DNA of 24,272 nucleotides. Source: an uncultured Elusimicrobium sp. Lineage in GTDB: Bacteria; Elusimicrobiota; Elusimicrobia; Elusimicrobiales; Elusimicrobiaceae. A program made the position numbers and the translations under genes. Shown piece by piece: positions 1-8,320 of this stretch. Every line of letters starts with the position of its first letter. Position 1 is the first letter of the stretch. The notes beneath the pieces were generated by a model, which worked only from the letters and a program-made list of their open reading frames with translations, ran no database searches and was not told where the DNA came from. Location of the stretch: NCBI GenBank assembly GCA_937891135.1, contig CALAFB010000117.1:1-24272 (forward strand), given 5' to 3'.

Positions 1-35
1 TAGCCAAACTTGTACGCATGAATTAAGGAGATTTT

Positions 36-1058
36 ATGCAGAAAGATTTACAATTTTTACTCTACACAACCCCGAGCGAAGACATTAAAATCAACGCTGT
101 TATTAAAGATGAAACGCTGTGGCTAACCCAAAAAGCCATGGCAGAATTATTTGGGGTACAACCACCTGCGATTAACAAACACCTAAAAAATATATTTGAA
201 GAAGGCGAATTGGACGAGAAAGTGGTTATTTCCAAAATGGAAATAACCACTCCACACGGAGCTTTACCAGGCAAAACTCAAACAAAAGATACTCAGTTTT
301 ATAATCTTGATGCCATTATTTCTGTAGGTTACCGGGTCAATTCTGTACGCGCAACCCAATTCCGTATCTGGGCGACCAAAGTGCTCAAAGAATACATCCA
401 AAAAGGTTTTGTATTAGATGATGAACGCCTAAAACAGGGCACTACTACCTTTGGCAAGGACTATTTTCGGGAACTCTTGGAACGCGTCCGTTCCATTCGC
501 GCGAGTGAACGACGCATTTGGCAGCAGATTACCGATATTTTCCAAGAATGTAGCATTGACTATGACAAAAACTCCAAAATTACCCAAGACTTTTTTGCTA
601 CGGTCCAAAACAAGTTTCATTATGCGATTACAGGTCAAACTGCAGCAGAAATTGTCTATTACAAGGCTGATAGCGCCCAAGAGCACATGGGCCTTAAAAC
701 ATGGGCAGGGGCACCGGATAAACGTATCGTTAAATCGGACGTATCGATTGCCAAAAATTATCTTACCGAAGAGCAAATCCGCCGCTTAGAACGCACGGTA
801 ACGGGCTATTTTGACTATATTGAAGATTTAATTGAACGCGAGAATACATTTACTATGGAACAATTTGCCGCCAGCGTGAACGAGTTTTTGGCCTTTCGCA
901 AATACCAAATCTTGCCGGATAAGGGCTCTATCAGCCGTGAACAAGCCAAGGCACATGCCGAAGCCGAATACGACAAGTTTAACAAGAAACAAAAGATAGA
1001 ATCCGACTTTGACCGCGCTGTAAAATTAACATTAAAAGCACACAAAAAAGAAATATAA
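36..1058 (+). CDS. RhuM family protein (virulence RhuM / DNA-binding-like)
   Basis: A 340-residue protein that matches the RhuM family in my recognition (SPI-3-type 'virulence protein RhuM'), at a normal family length. Residues about 27-58 (LWLTQKAMAELFGV, then PAINKHLKNIFEEGEL) look like a helix-turn-helix. They are followed by the family-typical stretch FYNLDAIISVGYRVNS and by RATQFRIWATKVLKEYI near residues 104-120. An AAGGAG at 24-29 lies six bases before the ATG and fixes the start. The family is widespread in genomic islands and its biochemical role is not established; DNA binding is inferred from the fold-like N-terminus. It converges on the HerA-like gene with only a 10-bp gap, so the two are not co-transcribed. 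No signal peptide or membrane segment is visible. Family call is confident; function is open. Confidence 0.85.
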   Translation: MQKDLQFLLYTTPSEDIKINAVIKDETLWLTQKAMAELFGVQPPAINKHLKNIFEEGELDEKVVISKMEITTPHGALPGKTQTKDTQFYNLDAIISVGYRVNSVRATQFRIWATKVLKEYIQKGFVLDDERLKQGTTTFGKDYFRELLERVRSIRASERRIWQQITDIFQECSIDYDKNSKITQDFFATVQNKFHYAITGQTAAEIVYYKADSAQEHMGLKTWAGAPDKRIVKSDVSIAKNYLTEEQIRRLERTVTGYFDYIEDLIERENTFTMEQFAASVNEFLAFRKYQILPDKGSISREQAKAHAEAEYDKFNKKQKIESDFDRAVKLTLKAHKKEI

Positions 1059-1076
1059 ACTAAAAAGTTTATTTTT
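1055..1076 (+). terminator. weak AT-rich intrinsic terminator after the RhuM gene
   Basis: ATAAACT (1055-1061), loop AAAA, AGTTTAT (1066-1072), then a short T run. It overlaps the stop codon of the convergent HerA-like gene. The stem is AT-rich, so efficiency is doubtful. Confidence 0.4.
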
Positions 1077-3141
1077 GGGTTAAGTCAACTATCATTGGAA
1101 CAGCCGATTTCATAGCCTTGCCTGCCAATACGGCGTGGTATTGCTTTAAATGCGGTAGCGTACGGGATAAGTCTCTGCCTAAATAATTTCCAAGGAAAGT
1201 AAAACTAGTTTCATCAAAAGCCTGGAAGCATATCACAGTATTGCACTGAGTCAGGACCGTCTTTGATACATTGGCAGTACGTTGGGCAATAATCATAAAT
1301 CCAACTCCATATTTTCTTCCTTGTAAAGCAATCTGCCCTATTTTATTTACTAATGCCTTGTTTACACCGTAGTCCCCCAAATCCCCTAATGATGTGGTTT
1401 CTGGAATTAAAGTATGAGCCTCTTCAAAAACAATTAAAATAGGTTTAATTGGTTCATTTTGTTGATATCGCTCTTTAGCATATGTAAAGACCATATCAAT
1501 AAATAATTGTGTAAATTCCAATAAAAAACTAGTATTTGACAAATCTGGTAGTTCGAGTATACCCAATGGATTTGAGTCGGCCATAAACTTATTTACATAT
1601 TCCTGTAAAATTACTGATATATTCTCTCTAAATTTACGTTGTTCCTCTTTCCCTATTATAGTATGAAATTCTTTTTCCCTATCTTTCAAGCCCGATGGTT
1701 TTTGAATAATCTTCAAAGGATTAAGATCCTTTAACTTTGAGGAATACTCTCCTGTAAAGTCAATGCATATCACTTTATTTTCCTTTATCGTTTCTTTAAT
1801 TAATTTATGAGAAATAAAAGTTTTTCCGGATCCAGTCACGCCCAATATAGCGATATGATGAGATATCATATCTTTAATATTAATCACAGCTGGAAAAGTT
1901 GTCCCAGGAACGTTCCCGAGTTGTAATTCTGGATATTCAAATGTTTGACTATTTTTATGCGGGGAAGTACGAAATACAGGTGTATTAACGGGTGGCACCC
2001 ATCCATATTTTTGAAAAGAAAGAGTTGATGGATTCCATTCGCCCACTTGTATAGCCTCTCCCTCAATGTATCCGATTTCATTGCGAGCTTCCAAAGATTC
2101 AATCGTGACTAAACCATTTAATACTTGATAATATATTTTCCGTTTACCAATTTCTACAAATAACAAATCGCCTTCTTGTAAGTCATCATTTTGTTTTGAA
2201 TACTCAAATTTTAGCTTTCCTATGTCAGAACCGGAATCCACTATCCCAACAAAATTCTCCAAATTCAAATCTGTCGTTGATTCTGTTGACAAATATACCA
2301 CATTGTCAATTAAAGCATTCTTCTCAATATTTTTTGATTTTAATGCAAGAATTTTAGCCCATTTTTCTTGATTCAACAAATACGTATCAAACACTATCCC
2401 AATAAATGTTCGCTCCGACTGTTCTGCCATTTTATACTTAAACTGTACGACATCAAACTTTTTGATTCCTTTTCTGTCCTCAAATAACTTCACCAAAAAC
2501 ACTTTCCTGGACTGAACACCGAATATAGTTCCTATCTGCTGTTCTTGCTTTTGTAATTCTTGAGAAAACAACTGATTATGCAGTTTGGATGGGTCTAGTG
2601 AAATGATGATAAACCAAAGCACAAACATTGCCAATTGTTGCAGAATTGACAACTCACCAAAAAGACATAAAAATACTAAGAAACAAAGAGAATATAAAAC
2701 CCTTGCTCTCCCTAAAATATTCACGATTTTGACTATTTGTTGGGACAGCTTATTTTGCCAAACATTCGGGCTTTTTGTTGTATCATCTAAATACATTCCA
2801 GAAAGAGAAATAAACAAAATTAGCCCACAAAAAACTAGCAACAGCCACCATAACGCGGGATACTCAAAAGACTGTTTAATTGGCAGTAGTAACAATAAAA
2901 TTGGAAGAACATTAGAAATAACATTTTTCGGGGAGGTGTAATATGGTTCAATAAATAGAATGGAAAAATATAGCATGAACAACCCAGAATAAAACCATAG
3001 CCCCGAATTATCCGCACTAGGTATTATTTGAGTACCAAATAACAGATTTACAATTAGATATACAAGCAAAAAAATCAAGAACACGCCCAATTTACTGAAT
3101 ACAAAAGATTTCATTTTTCCATAATAATAACCTATTTTCAT
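1069..3141 (-). CDS. membrane-anchored HerA/DUF87-type ATPase
   Basis: A 690-residue protein. Residues about 17-181 hold roughly six hydrophobic segments. A central region without an obvious match (about 190-400, possibly beta-rich) follows, then a P-loop ATPase of the HerA/FtsK superfamily. Walker A is GVTGSGKT at 434-441, Walker B is ILIVFEEAH at 568-576, and GRKYGVGFMIIAQR (608-621) carries the arginine and sensor region typical of DUF87/HerA proteins. HerA proteins form hexameric DNA translocases, usually soluble and paired with NurA or with defence effectors. Here the six-helix N-terminus implies an inner-membrane anchor, and no nuclease gene is adjacent. The first ATG has no Shine-Dalgarno; a TATAAT ends seven bases upstream. 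Base use is more AT-rich than the LPS genes further right, in keeping with horizontal transfer. It may act in DNA translocation or phage/plasmid defence; that role is inferred. Confidence 0.8.
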   Translation of the reverse strand: MKIGYYYGKMKSFVFSKLGVFLIFLLVYLIVNLLFGTQIIPSADNSGLWFYSGLFMLYFSILFIEPYYTSPKNVISNVLPILLLLLPIKQSFEYPALWWLLLVFCGLILFISLSGMYLDDTTKSPNVWQNKLSQQIVKIVNILGRARVLYSLCFLVFLCLFGELSILQQLAMFVLWFIIISLDPSKLHNQLFSQELQKQEQQIGTIFGVQSRKVFLVKLFEDRKGIKKFDVVQFKYKMAEQSERTFIGIVFDTYLLNQEKWAKILALKSKNIEKNALIDNVVYLSTESTTDLNLENFVGIVDSGSDIGKLKFEYSKQNDDLQEGDLLFVEIGKRKIYYQVLNGLVTIESLEARNEIGYIEGEAIQVGEWNPSTLSFQKYGWVPPVNTPVFRTSPHKNSQTFEYPELQLGNVPGTTFPAVINIKDMISHHIAILGVTGSGKTFISHKLIKETIKENKVICIDFTGEYSSKLKDLNPLKIIQKPSGLKDREKEFHTIIGKEEQRKFRENISVILQEYVNKFMADSNPLGILELPDLSNTSFLLEFTQLFIDMVFTYAKERYQQNEPIKPILIVFEEAHTLIPETTSLGDLGDYGVNKALVNKIGQIALQGRKYGVGFMIIAQRTANVSKTVLTQCNTVICFQAFDETSFTFLGNYLGRDLSRTLPHLKQYHAVLAGKAMKSAVPMIVDLTQK

Positions 3142-3148
3142 ATTTTTT

Positions 3149-3154
3149 ATTATA
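3149..3154 (-). promoter_or_regulatory. -10 box (TATAAT) directly before the HerA-like gene
   Basis: On the minus strand TATAAT is followed by seven bases (AAAAAAT) and then the ATG at 3141. No Shine-Dalgarno-like sequence is present and no clear -35 is seen. The spacing puts transcription start at or next to the A of the ATG. Confidence 0.45.
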
Positions 3155-3237
3155 TAAAATAGTTAGATTATGATTGTTGTAATTTATAATTAGACGAATG
3201 GCATTTCCCAAAACTTTTTACTGTTTTGGGCTGAACT

Positions 3238-3393
3238 TTCCCTGTTTTTTCCCTGATATCACAAGTAGGGAATTTGGAACACGCAGATAGATATTTCTTT
3301 GAAGAGGGCTGAAACATCCAATTTGCTCCGAAATCCAAAAGATAAGCGTATAATTGCCTGGTTTTGCCTGCAAATTGCCTGATAAACAGGGAA
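3238..3393. repeat. inverted repeat TTCCCTGTTT / AAACAGGGAA bounding a 156-bp unit
   Basis: TTCCCTGTTT at 3238-3247 is the exact reverse complement of AAACAGGGAA at 3384-3393. Further related words lie inside (CCCTGAT at 3251-3257, TAGGGAAT at 3267-3272, and GCCTG several times), which gives a repeat-element look. There is no ORF between the arms. Confidence 0.45.
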
Positions 3394-3442
3394 TCCTCTA
3401 TACGCGTTCTAAGATGCGCCCACAGTCAGTACCCACTGACCG

Positions 3443-3492
3443 ACCATTTAAATAAAGAATCTGCCGAAAGGCGGGTTTTTTATTTAAATGGT
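3443..3492 (+). terminator. long hairpin with nested GNRA-loop stem and T run
   Basis: The outer arms of 14 bp are perfect (3443-3456 with 3479-3492). Nested inside is CTGCC-GAAA-GGCGG (3461-3474) followed by GTTTTTT, the layout of an intrinsic terminator. No plus-strand gene is seen upstream, so it would have to end a non-coding transcript, or it is a repeat-element structure. Confidence 0.5.
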
Positions 3493-3885
3493 GGCTGTGA
3501 ACGGGCGGAGCAGGCAAACTGCTTTGCCTGCGTCGGGATGAGAAGGCCGGAGTGATGTTTTTGTTTGAGTGTAAGCCGACTGGCGAAACACGAAAGGTAA
3601 AAACCACGAGGCCCGGCCTGGAAGAAATTTCCGTCAGGAAATTTACTGTAGGGGAATCCCGCCGCCCCGACCATTTTTTCAGGCACTTCTGGGAAAGCAC
3701 CTTTTTTGTTGGGTTATTTTCTCCTCTCTCGTCGGGAAGGTGTAGCAGTTTTTATCTAAGCAGGTCTTAGAAAGGTTTATAAGAATAATAATCACCCGCC
3801 GGGTGCTATCAAAATATTATTGACCTCATAATATCCAACCGACACATACAACTACTGGTAATAGAAATTGGCGTAGTTGTAATCT

Positions 3886-4893
3886 CTATGCCCCCACACT
3901 TTGTGCAACAATCCGTTTGCGCCGAATGACATCTAATTTCACAAGAAACCACGGATTGATACACCCCACTAATAACATACATTTGCGATATATAGAAACT
4001 TTAGGATTAAAAAGTAATTTCAAATAGTTTTTCCGCACATAAGACATACATTGCTGATATTCAGACCGATATACCGTCAATTGTCCAGCTGTCCGTATTC
4101 GAACTGCCGTTGATAAATAAAATAAACTGCGGTGTAATATCAGCATGGTATTTATCAGAGGCGTATGAAATTTCAAATTTCGTTCAATGCGGTTAAGGGA
4201 TTTATTGTTACTTTCCAAGGTTTTGATATTAAATTGGGTGGTAGCAGATAAAACATTATTGCGTCTGTAATAATATGCTTTTCTGTTTCCTATACCCACA
4301 CAATTAGCCCACTGAGCTACCGTAATAATAAAATTTAGTCCTTCACCGTAAAATAAATCCGTTGCAAAAATACAATTATGTTTTATCAATAAATTGCGTT
4401 TATAAATTTTATTCCAACAGCCCACTACCACGCGAGGAGATAATAATAATGCAACTGCATCTGCTGGAGAAACCGTTTTAATAGATTGACAAACTGTTTG
4501 GGATTCCCTTTGTTTCTTAAAACAATCCAATGATAAACAAAATTCTGCCCCTGTTTTGTGCACAAGATCTAACATATATTCCATATAATCTGGTGCTAAA
4601 AAATCATCCCCGTCCACAAAAACAATATAATCACCCGTTGCGTGGCTTAACCCGGTATTACGCGCAAGAGAAACCCCCCCATTCTTTTTGTGAATTACTT
4701 TTAATTGTGAGTATTGTTTGGCTAATCTATCTAAAATTGCAGGCGTATCATCCGGAGAACCGTCATCTATAGCTAAAATTTCTAAATTACTATAGGTTTG
4801 GTTGATAACAGATAACAGGCATTTTTCCACATAAGCCGCTACTTTATAGCAAGGTACAATCACGGAAATTTTTTCTAAAATATGATTACTCAT
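3886..4893 (-). CDS. GT2 family glycosyltransferase (GT-A fold)
   Basis: A 335-residue cytoplasmic glycosyltransferase that probably adds one sugar to a lipid-linked surface-polysaccharide repeat. The N-terminal half is a textbook GT-A domain: ISVIVPCYKVAAYVEKCL from residue 9, the nucleotide-sugar motif DDGS at 43-46, NGGVSLARNTGL near 71-82, and the metal-binding DGDD at 94-97. The C-terminal third is basic and less conserved, as in EpsJ/WcaA-like enzymes. AAGGATC lies just before the ATG. It overlaps the upstream pyruvyl transferase gene by 8 bp, so translation is probably coupled, and it is the last gene of the minus-strand block. Donor and acceptor cannot be read from sequence. Confidence 0.88.
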   Translation of the reverse strand: MSNHILEKISVIVPCYKVAAYVEKCLLSVINQTYSNLEILAIDDGSPDDTPAILDRLAKQYSQLKVIHKKNGGVSLARNTGLSHATGDYIVFVDGDDFLAPDYMEYMLDLVHKTGAEFCLSLDCFKKQRESQTVCQSIKTVSPADAVALLLSPRVVVGCWNKIYKRNLLIKHNCIFATDLFYGEGLNFIITVAQWANCVGIGNRKAYYYRRNNVLSATTQFNIKTLESNNKSLNRIERNLKFHTPLINTMLILHRSLFYLSTAVRIRTAGQLTVYRSEYQQCMSYVRKNYLKLLFNPKVSIYRKCMLLVGCINPWFLVKLDVIRRKRIVAQSVGA

Positions 4894-6037
4894 TTTGATC
4901 CTTTATTTGCCGGAAGGCATCTTGTAAATACTTGCGGGCAACGTCCCGCTGTGTCAAAATCCATTTTTTAGCGACTTTCATCGTTTGCTTATCGGACGGA
5001 ATGTTTTGTATTTTTTCATCGGGGGCCGTAATATAATAACTTTGTAAATTCATTTTGTTTAATATAGATATAATACGATCACTTTGCCCCTTGCCCGAAG
5101 CATAATTACGCTCAAACGTCCAAAACGGTGTTTGTAAATTAATTGAAAAAATGGTTCCATGGAAAGAATCGGTCAAGACACATTTAGCTCCTTTAATCAA
5201 GCAGATAAAATCTTGCGGACCTGCCGGGTAATACATAATATTATTGAATGGTTGATACTCGGCATATTTGTGTGGGAAAACAATAACCCGACAATTATAT
5301 TTATTACTAATATGCTTGATACTTTGTAAAGCCACCGAACTCGGAACATCCAAAAAGTATGCCACAATATAATTTTCAAAAATAGATTCAGTACAAAAAT
5401 CATTCCAATCTAAAAGCAATGTCGGGTCTAACAATACTGGGACTTCCCGTCCGGTCAGTTCTTTAATAATACGAGCTCCGCTTTCCTCCCTGACGGATAC
5501 AAATGGAATTTCGCTAATATATTTTGTCAATATTTTTTTATTATATTGAGATACCGTTTTACTGCCTAAGCTGGGAGCATATGCCACACGTTTTTGTTCG
5601 GGAGCAAAACGCAAAAAATAAAGAGGTTCAATATTTGCTGCCGTGGCACTCCAAATCTGGTCACTTCCGCAAACTACCGCCAACGTATCTTTATCTACGG
5701 AAAATGCTTTTAGTTGCTTTTCCGCCAGGCCTTTTACTTGTAATTTTTCATCCGCAAATTCTAAAAATTTTGTTTTGATTCCCGGTAAAATTTTCTTAGA
5801 GAAACTATTCTTATACGATAAAAAAGTATGCTTAAACAATTGAAAATGCCACAGACAACGCCATAACATTTTGGCTATTTTGCCCAAGCGTATATCTCGT
5901 CCTTTTTGGGCTCCTTCCGCTAGCCAAATGATTTCTGTCTGATAACCTAAAGAAGAAATAAAATACTTTAGTGCATAGGCCTGTAAACTTGTGCCATAAT
6001 TATATCCTCTATATAAAGTTACCAATCCGATTTTCAT
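4886..6037 (-). CDS. polysaccharide pyruvyl transferase family protein
   Basis: A 383-residue protein of the polysaccharide pyruvyl transferase family (PF04230, CsaB/WcaK-like), which typically transfers pyruvate from PEP to a sugar as a ketal. Family signatures are the N-terminal GYNYGTSLQAYALKYF (residues about 11-26), CGSDQIWS, YAPSLGSKTV in mid-protein, and DSFHGTIFSINLQTPFW towards the C-terminus. Length is usual for the family. The start ATG is 2 bp after the stop of the upstream glycosyltransferase, with GAGG inside the end of that gene, so the genes are co-translated. Its place between glycosyltransferases suggests it decorates the same surface glycan. Some members of this family in gut bacteria may transfer other groups, so the exact chemistry is not certain. 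Confidence 0.87.
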   Translation of the reverse strand: MKIGLVTLYRGYNYGTSLQAYALKYFISSLGYQTEIIWLAEGAQKGRDIRLGKIAKMLWRCLWHFQLFKHTFLSYKNSFSKKILPGIKTKFLEFADEKLQVKGLAEKQLKAFSVDKDTLAVVCGSDQIWSATAANIEPLYFLRFAPEQKRVAYAPSLGSKTVSQYNKKILTKYISEIPFVSVREESGARIIKELTGREVPVLLDPTLLLDWNDFCTESIFENYIVAYFLDVPSSVALQSIKHISNKYNCRVIVFPHKYAEYQPFNNIMYYPAGPQDFICLIKGAKCVLTDSFHGTIFSINLQTPFWTFERNYASGKGQSDRIISILNKMNLQSYYITAPDEKIQNIPSDKQTMKVAKKWILTQRDVARKYLQDAFRQIKDQNE

Positions 6038-6039
6038 AT

Positions 6040-6855
6040 TTACCTCAAAACTCGCTTATAAAACATACTTCTCAGCCAATTAGGCATCAAAACTTGCACC
6101 ACAAAACGTACCGACAGCGTGTAATAGTAATCTTTTGAATTTAACAAACCAAGTTTTTTCATTTCGTCAAACAACATTTTGTTCATGTGAAAGTAATTCC
6201 ACCCACCGCGGCGGCTATATAACGCAGGATCAACACGCATATCCACCACAATATCAGCCACATTGCCCGTTTTATACCCTTTGGCAATTACCCGCACCCA
6301 CATATAGTAATCTTCTACTAGTCCGAAAGCTTTAAAATTCCCGCTATCTAACACGGCAGATTTTTTAAACATAATTGTTTGATTATTAAAAGGCATACGG
6401 GTTTTGAGATAGTGTTTAATTTCGTCATGTGTTAAAGGTACGCTGCGTTTTGCCAGCGGCTCAAATGTAGTTGCGTTTACTTCTTGTATCTGCCCGCCAC
6501 AAACAGCAAGTTTGGGATTGGCAACAAAAGCTGCCAATTGCTTTTCAAAACGGTCTTTGCGCGACACATCATCGGCATCCATCAAAGCGATAAGCTCACA
6601 ATTACACTTTGGCACAGCATAGCCAAGTGCTGCACCTCGGCCAATATTCACAGGATGAGATAAAATACGAACTGTTTTGTTTTTAACTGCCTCGTCAAGA
6701 ACCGCTTGTATACCTTTGTCAACAGGCCCGTCCACCATGATTACCACTTCGGTCGGTGAAATAGTATTAGAAAGCACGCTATCCAATGCCTGTTTAATCC
6801 AAACAGGCTTATCTTTTGCATAAATATTGAGCAGGACAGAAAATTTTTGTTTCAT
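6040..6855 (-). CDS. GT2 family glycosyltransferase
   Basis: A 271-residue GT-A glycosyltransferase starting MKQKFSVLLNIY. Asp42 (VDG), the DADD motif at 93-96, and Glu181-Asp182 (EDYYMW, the expected catalytic base region) are all present, so it should be active. A GTG two codons upstream (6861) is open, but GGAG at 6861-6864 sits five bases before the ATG at 6855, which favours this start. The C-terminus ends in LMPNWLRSMFYKR, a basic amphipathic tail that may touch the membrane. It is the active paralogue of the 7066-7881 protein: same length and the same residue numbering through residue 190. Family-level homologues include O-antigen and amylovoran-type transferases; the sugar is unknown. 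Confidence 0.88.
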   Translation of the reverse strand: MKQKFSVLLNIYAKDKPVWIKQALDSVLSNTISPTEVVIMVDGPVDKGIQAVLDEAVKNKTVRILSHPVNIGRGAALGYAVPKCNCELIALMDADDVSRKDRFEKQLAAFVANPKLAVCGGQIQEVNATTFEPLAKRSVPLTHDEIKHYLKTRMPFNNQTIMFKKSAVLDSGNFKAFGLVEDYYMWVRVIAKGYKTGNVADIVVDMRVDPALYSRRGGWNYFHMNKMLFDEMKKLGLLNSKDYYYTLSVRFVVQVLMPNWLRSMFYKRVLR

Positions 6856-7065
6856 ACACACTCCAAAGATTTAATGTGCTTACGGAACCTATATAGGATA
6901 GGAAGAACAATGCCAAATGAGGAAACAAAAACGGCTTCCCTTTATAAGATTCCAAAAACAGATTAAATTTTAGTTAAGCGGATAAGGCTTGGTTTAAAAT
7001 TAACTCCTTATTTTGATTGCTATAGTGGTATCATGTATTAGAATTGCAAGTTTCATACCTCGGCC

Positions 7066-7881
7066 CTAATCTGATATCAACCTTTCATTATGAAATAAAT
7101 TGCGTAACCAATTCGGCATAAGCATATATCTGACGAAACAATTACATACCATGCGGTAATAGGTAAAACTACTTATTACACCTGCTAAACGCATTTCATA
7201 AAACAACTCTTTTTTCATTCGGAAATAAGGCAAAGCAAGTACTTCGGGATATCTATACGCACGAGCTTGTACTAGTACCTCCGGCAGATTCGCGGTTTTA
7301 TATCCTTTTCCGATAATCTGAGACCATAAATAATCGTTCTCAAACATGGGAAAATCCTGTTCTCCGCCTACCTCTAAAACGGCTTCTTGTTTGAACATAA
7401 CCGTACGACAAACAAAAGAAGCCCTCCTTTTCAGCATCGGCTGAATTTCTTTTTCACTCTCAGGAACTTCCCGGATAGCAGTAGGTAAACGTGAATTATC
7501 ATCCATTTCCTGGCACCAACCGCCCAGTACAGCTACATCGGAGTGTTCATTAAAATAGGCCAGTTGTTTTTCAAAGCGGTCTGGAAGAGAAATAGTATCC
7601 ACATCTTGTAGGGCTACTCGTTCGTTAGAACATTTAGAAAGAGCCTTGTGAAGTCCGGCAGCTCTACCAAAATCTATAGAATATGTAATAACCTGCAAAT
7701 TGGTACGAGATTTTACGTCATCTAATATCTGTTGTGCTTCTTGGCTAATAGAGCCAAAAACCACCGCTATGATTTCATCCGGGCAAACCGTATTGGATAA
7801 AACGCTATCCAACGAGCGTTTAAGACAAGCAGGAGTGCTTTTTTCATTGATATAGAATAAGACAGAGAACCCTTTTTTCAT
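7066..7881 (-). CDS. GT2-like protein, paralogue with altered active-site residues
   Basis: A 271-residue paralogue of the 6040-6855 protein, alignable without gaps over the first 190 residues (shared LDSVLSNT, DRFEKQLA, GKGYKTAN, LMPNWLR). Three acidic positions kept in the sister are lost: Asp42 is Phe (VVFG), Asp96 is Thr (DVDT) and Asp182 is Asn (ENDY). The DxD pair Asp93/Asp95 remains. It may therefore be inactive, a partner subunit, or of changed specificity. An upstream in-frame ATG at 7902 exists, but AAGGA at 7888-7892, six bases before the ATG at 7881, supports the shorter start, which also matches the paralogue. It is the first gene of the block; 210 bp separate it from the next gene. 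The reading frame is intact, so it is not an obvious pseudogene. Confidence 0.8.
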   Translation of the reverse strand: MKKGFSVLFYINEKSTPACLKRSLDSVLSNTVCPDEIIAVVFGSISQEAQQILDDVKSRTNLQVITYSIDFGRAAGLHKALSKCSNERVALQDVDTISLPDRFEKQLAYFNEHSDVAVLGGWCQEMDDNSRLPTAIREVPESEKEIQPMLKRRASFVCRTVMFKQEAVLEVGGEQDFPMFENDYLWSQIIGKGYKTANLPEVLVQARAYRYPEVLALPYFRMKKELFYEMRLAGVISSFTYYRMVCNCFVRYMLMPNWLRNLFHNERLISD

Positions 7882-8118
7882 AAATATTCCTTGTGAATTC
7901 ATTGCTGGAAATGAAAAAACTTCCGCAAAATAGTTTTGGGCACAAGATTCAACCTTTTGATTTCTATATTCAATTACAGTACCACACCGGCACCCGTAAT
8001 ATCATGTTTTGAAGCCTGACAAGAAGTAATTACTAAGAAAATCGGCTATTTGTGGATAGAAAAAAGCAAAGAAGCAAAGACAGAGCCAACAAATTCAAAA
8101 CAAGTTTAATATGTGTAT

Positions 8119-8147
8119 ATTATATTAAAATACATTAAAAATATCAA
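8119..8147 (-). promoter_or_regulatory. sigma-70-type promoter for the glycosyltransferase block
   Basis: On the minus strand TTGATA (8142-8147), a 17-bp spacer, and TATAAT (8119-8124). The expected transcription start is near 8112, about 230 nt upstream of the ATG at 7881. Confidence 0.6.
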
Positions 8148-8320
8148 AAAAATAAATAAAATTAGTTATATTTCTTGTAACGCTACTTTACTAGTAAAAA
8201 AGCAAAACAAATAATGGATATATGAACTATCTTAGATTGTTCCGGAAAATGTATTGACAAGTCTTATGCTCCGTTCAGTAGGTTTTTTGTGATACATCCA
8301 TATTTTAAACCATATTATTG

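Larger units (their letters stand above)
3142..3885. other. 744-bp gene-free region rich in inverted repeats
   Basis: No credible gene lies here: the short ORFs are arginine/serine-rich, lack ribosome sites and occur in overlapping frames on both strands. The sequence holds several perfect stem-loops: ACCATTTAAATAAA/TTTATTTAAATGGT (3443-3492), GCAGGCAAA-CTGC-TTTGCCTGC (3510-3531) and AAATTTCC-GTCA-GGAAATTT (3625-3644). ACAACTAC/GTAGTTGT (3848-3855 and 3873-3880) lies just past the end of the glycosyltransferase gene. The stretch 3651-3673 resembles the 3' end of a tRNA (T-arm, acceptor and CCA) but has no matching 5' half. The region separates the accessory-like RhuM/HerA genes from the polysaccharide block. 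It may be a non-coding repeat element, a structured RNA or an integration scar; the sequence alone does not decide. Confidence 0.6.

Noticed and set aside
3364..3770. Several overlapping ORFs on both strands (for example 3364-3555, 3398-3700, 3552-3770)
   Set aside because: No ribosome sites, biased Arg/Ser composition, mutual overlap and coincidence with hairpins; they read like translations of a non-coding repeat and a tRNA-like end.
3848..3880. ACAACTAC/GTAGTTGT stem as terminator of the glycosyltransferase block
   Set aside because: The loop is 17 nt and there is no T run after the stem on the minus strand, so termination is not supported.
3142..3885. Retron, CRISPR or integron attC interpretation of the hairpins
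   Set aside because: No reverse transcriptase, integrase or Cas gene is in the window, no repeat-spacer periodicity is present, and attC core sites are not seen.
8254..8285. TTGACA near 8254 as a second plus-strand promoter
   Set aside because: The hexamer at -10 spacing (AGTAGG) is poor, and a better promoter lies at 8321-8350.
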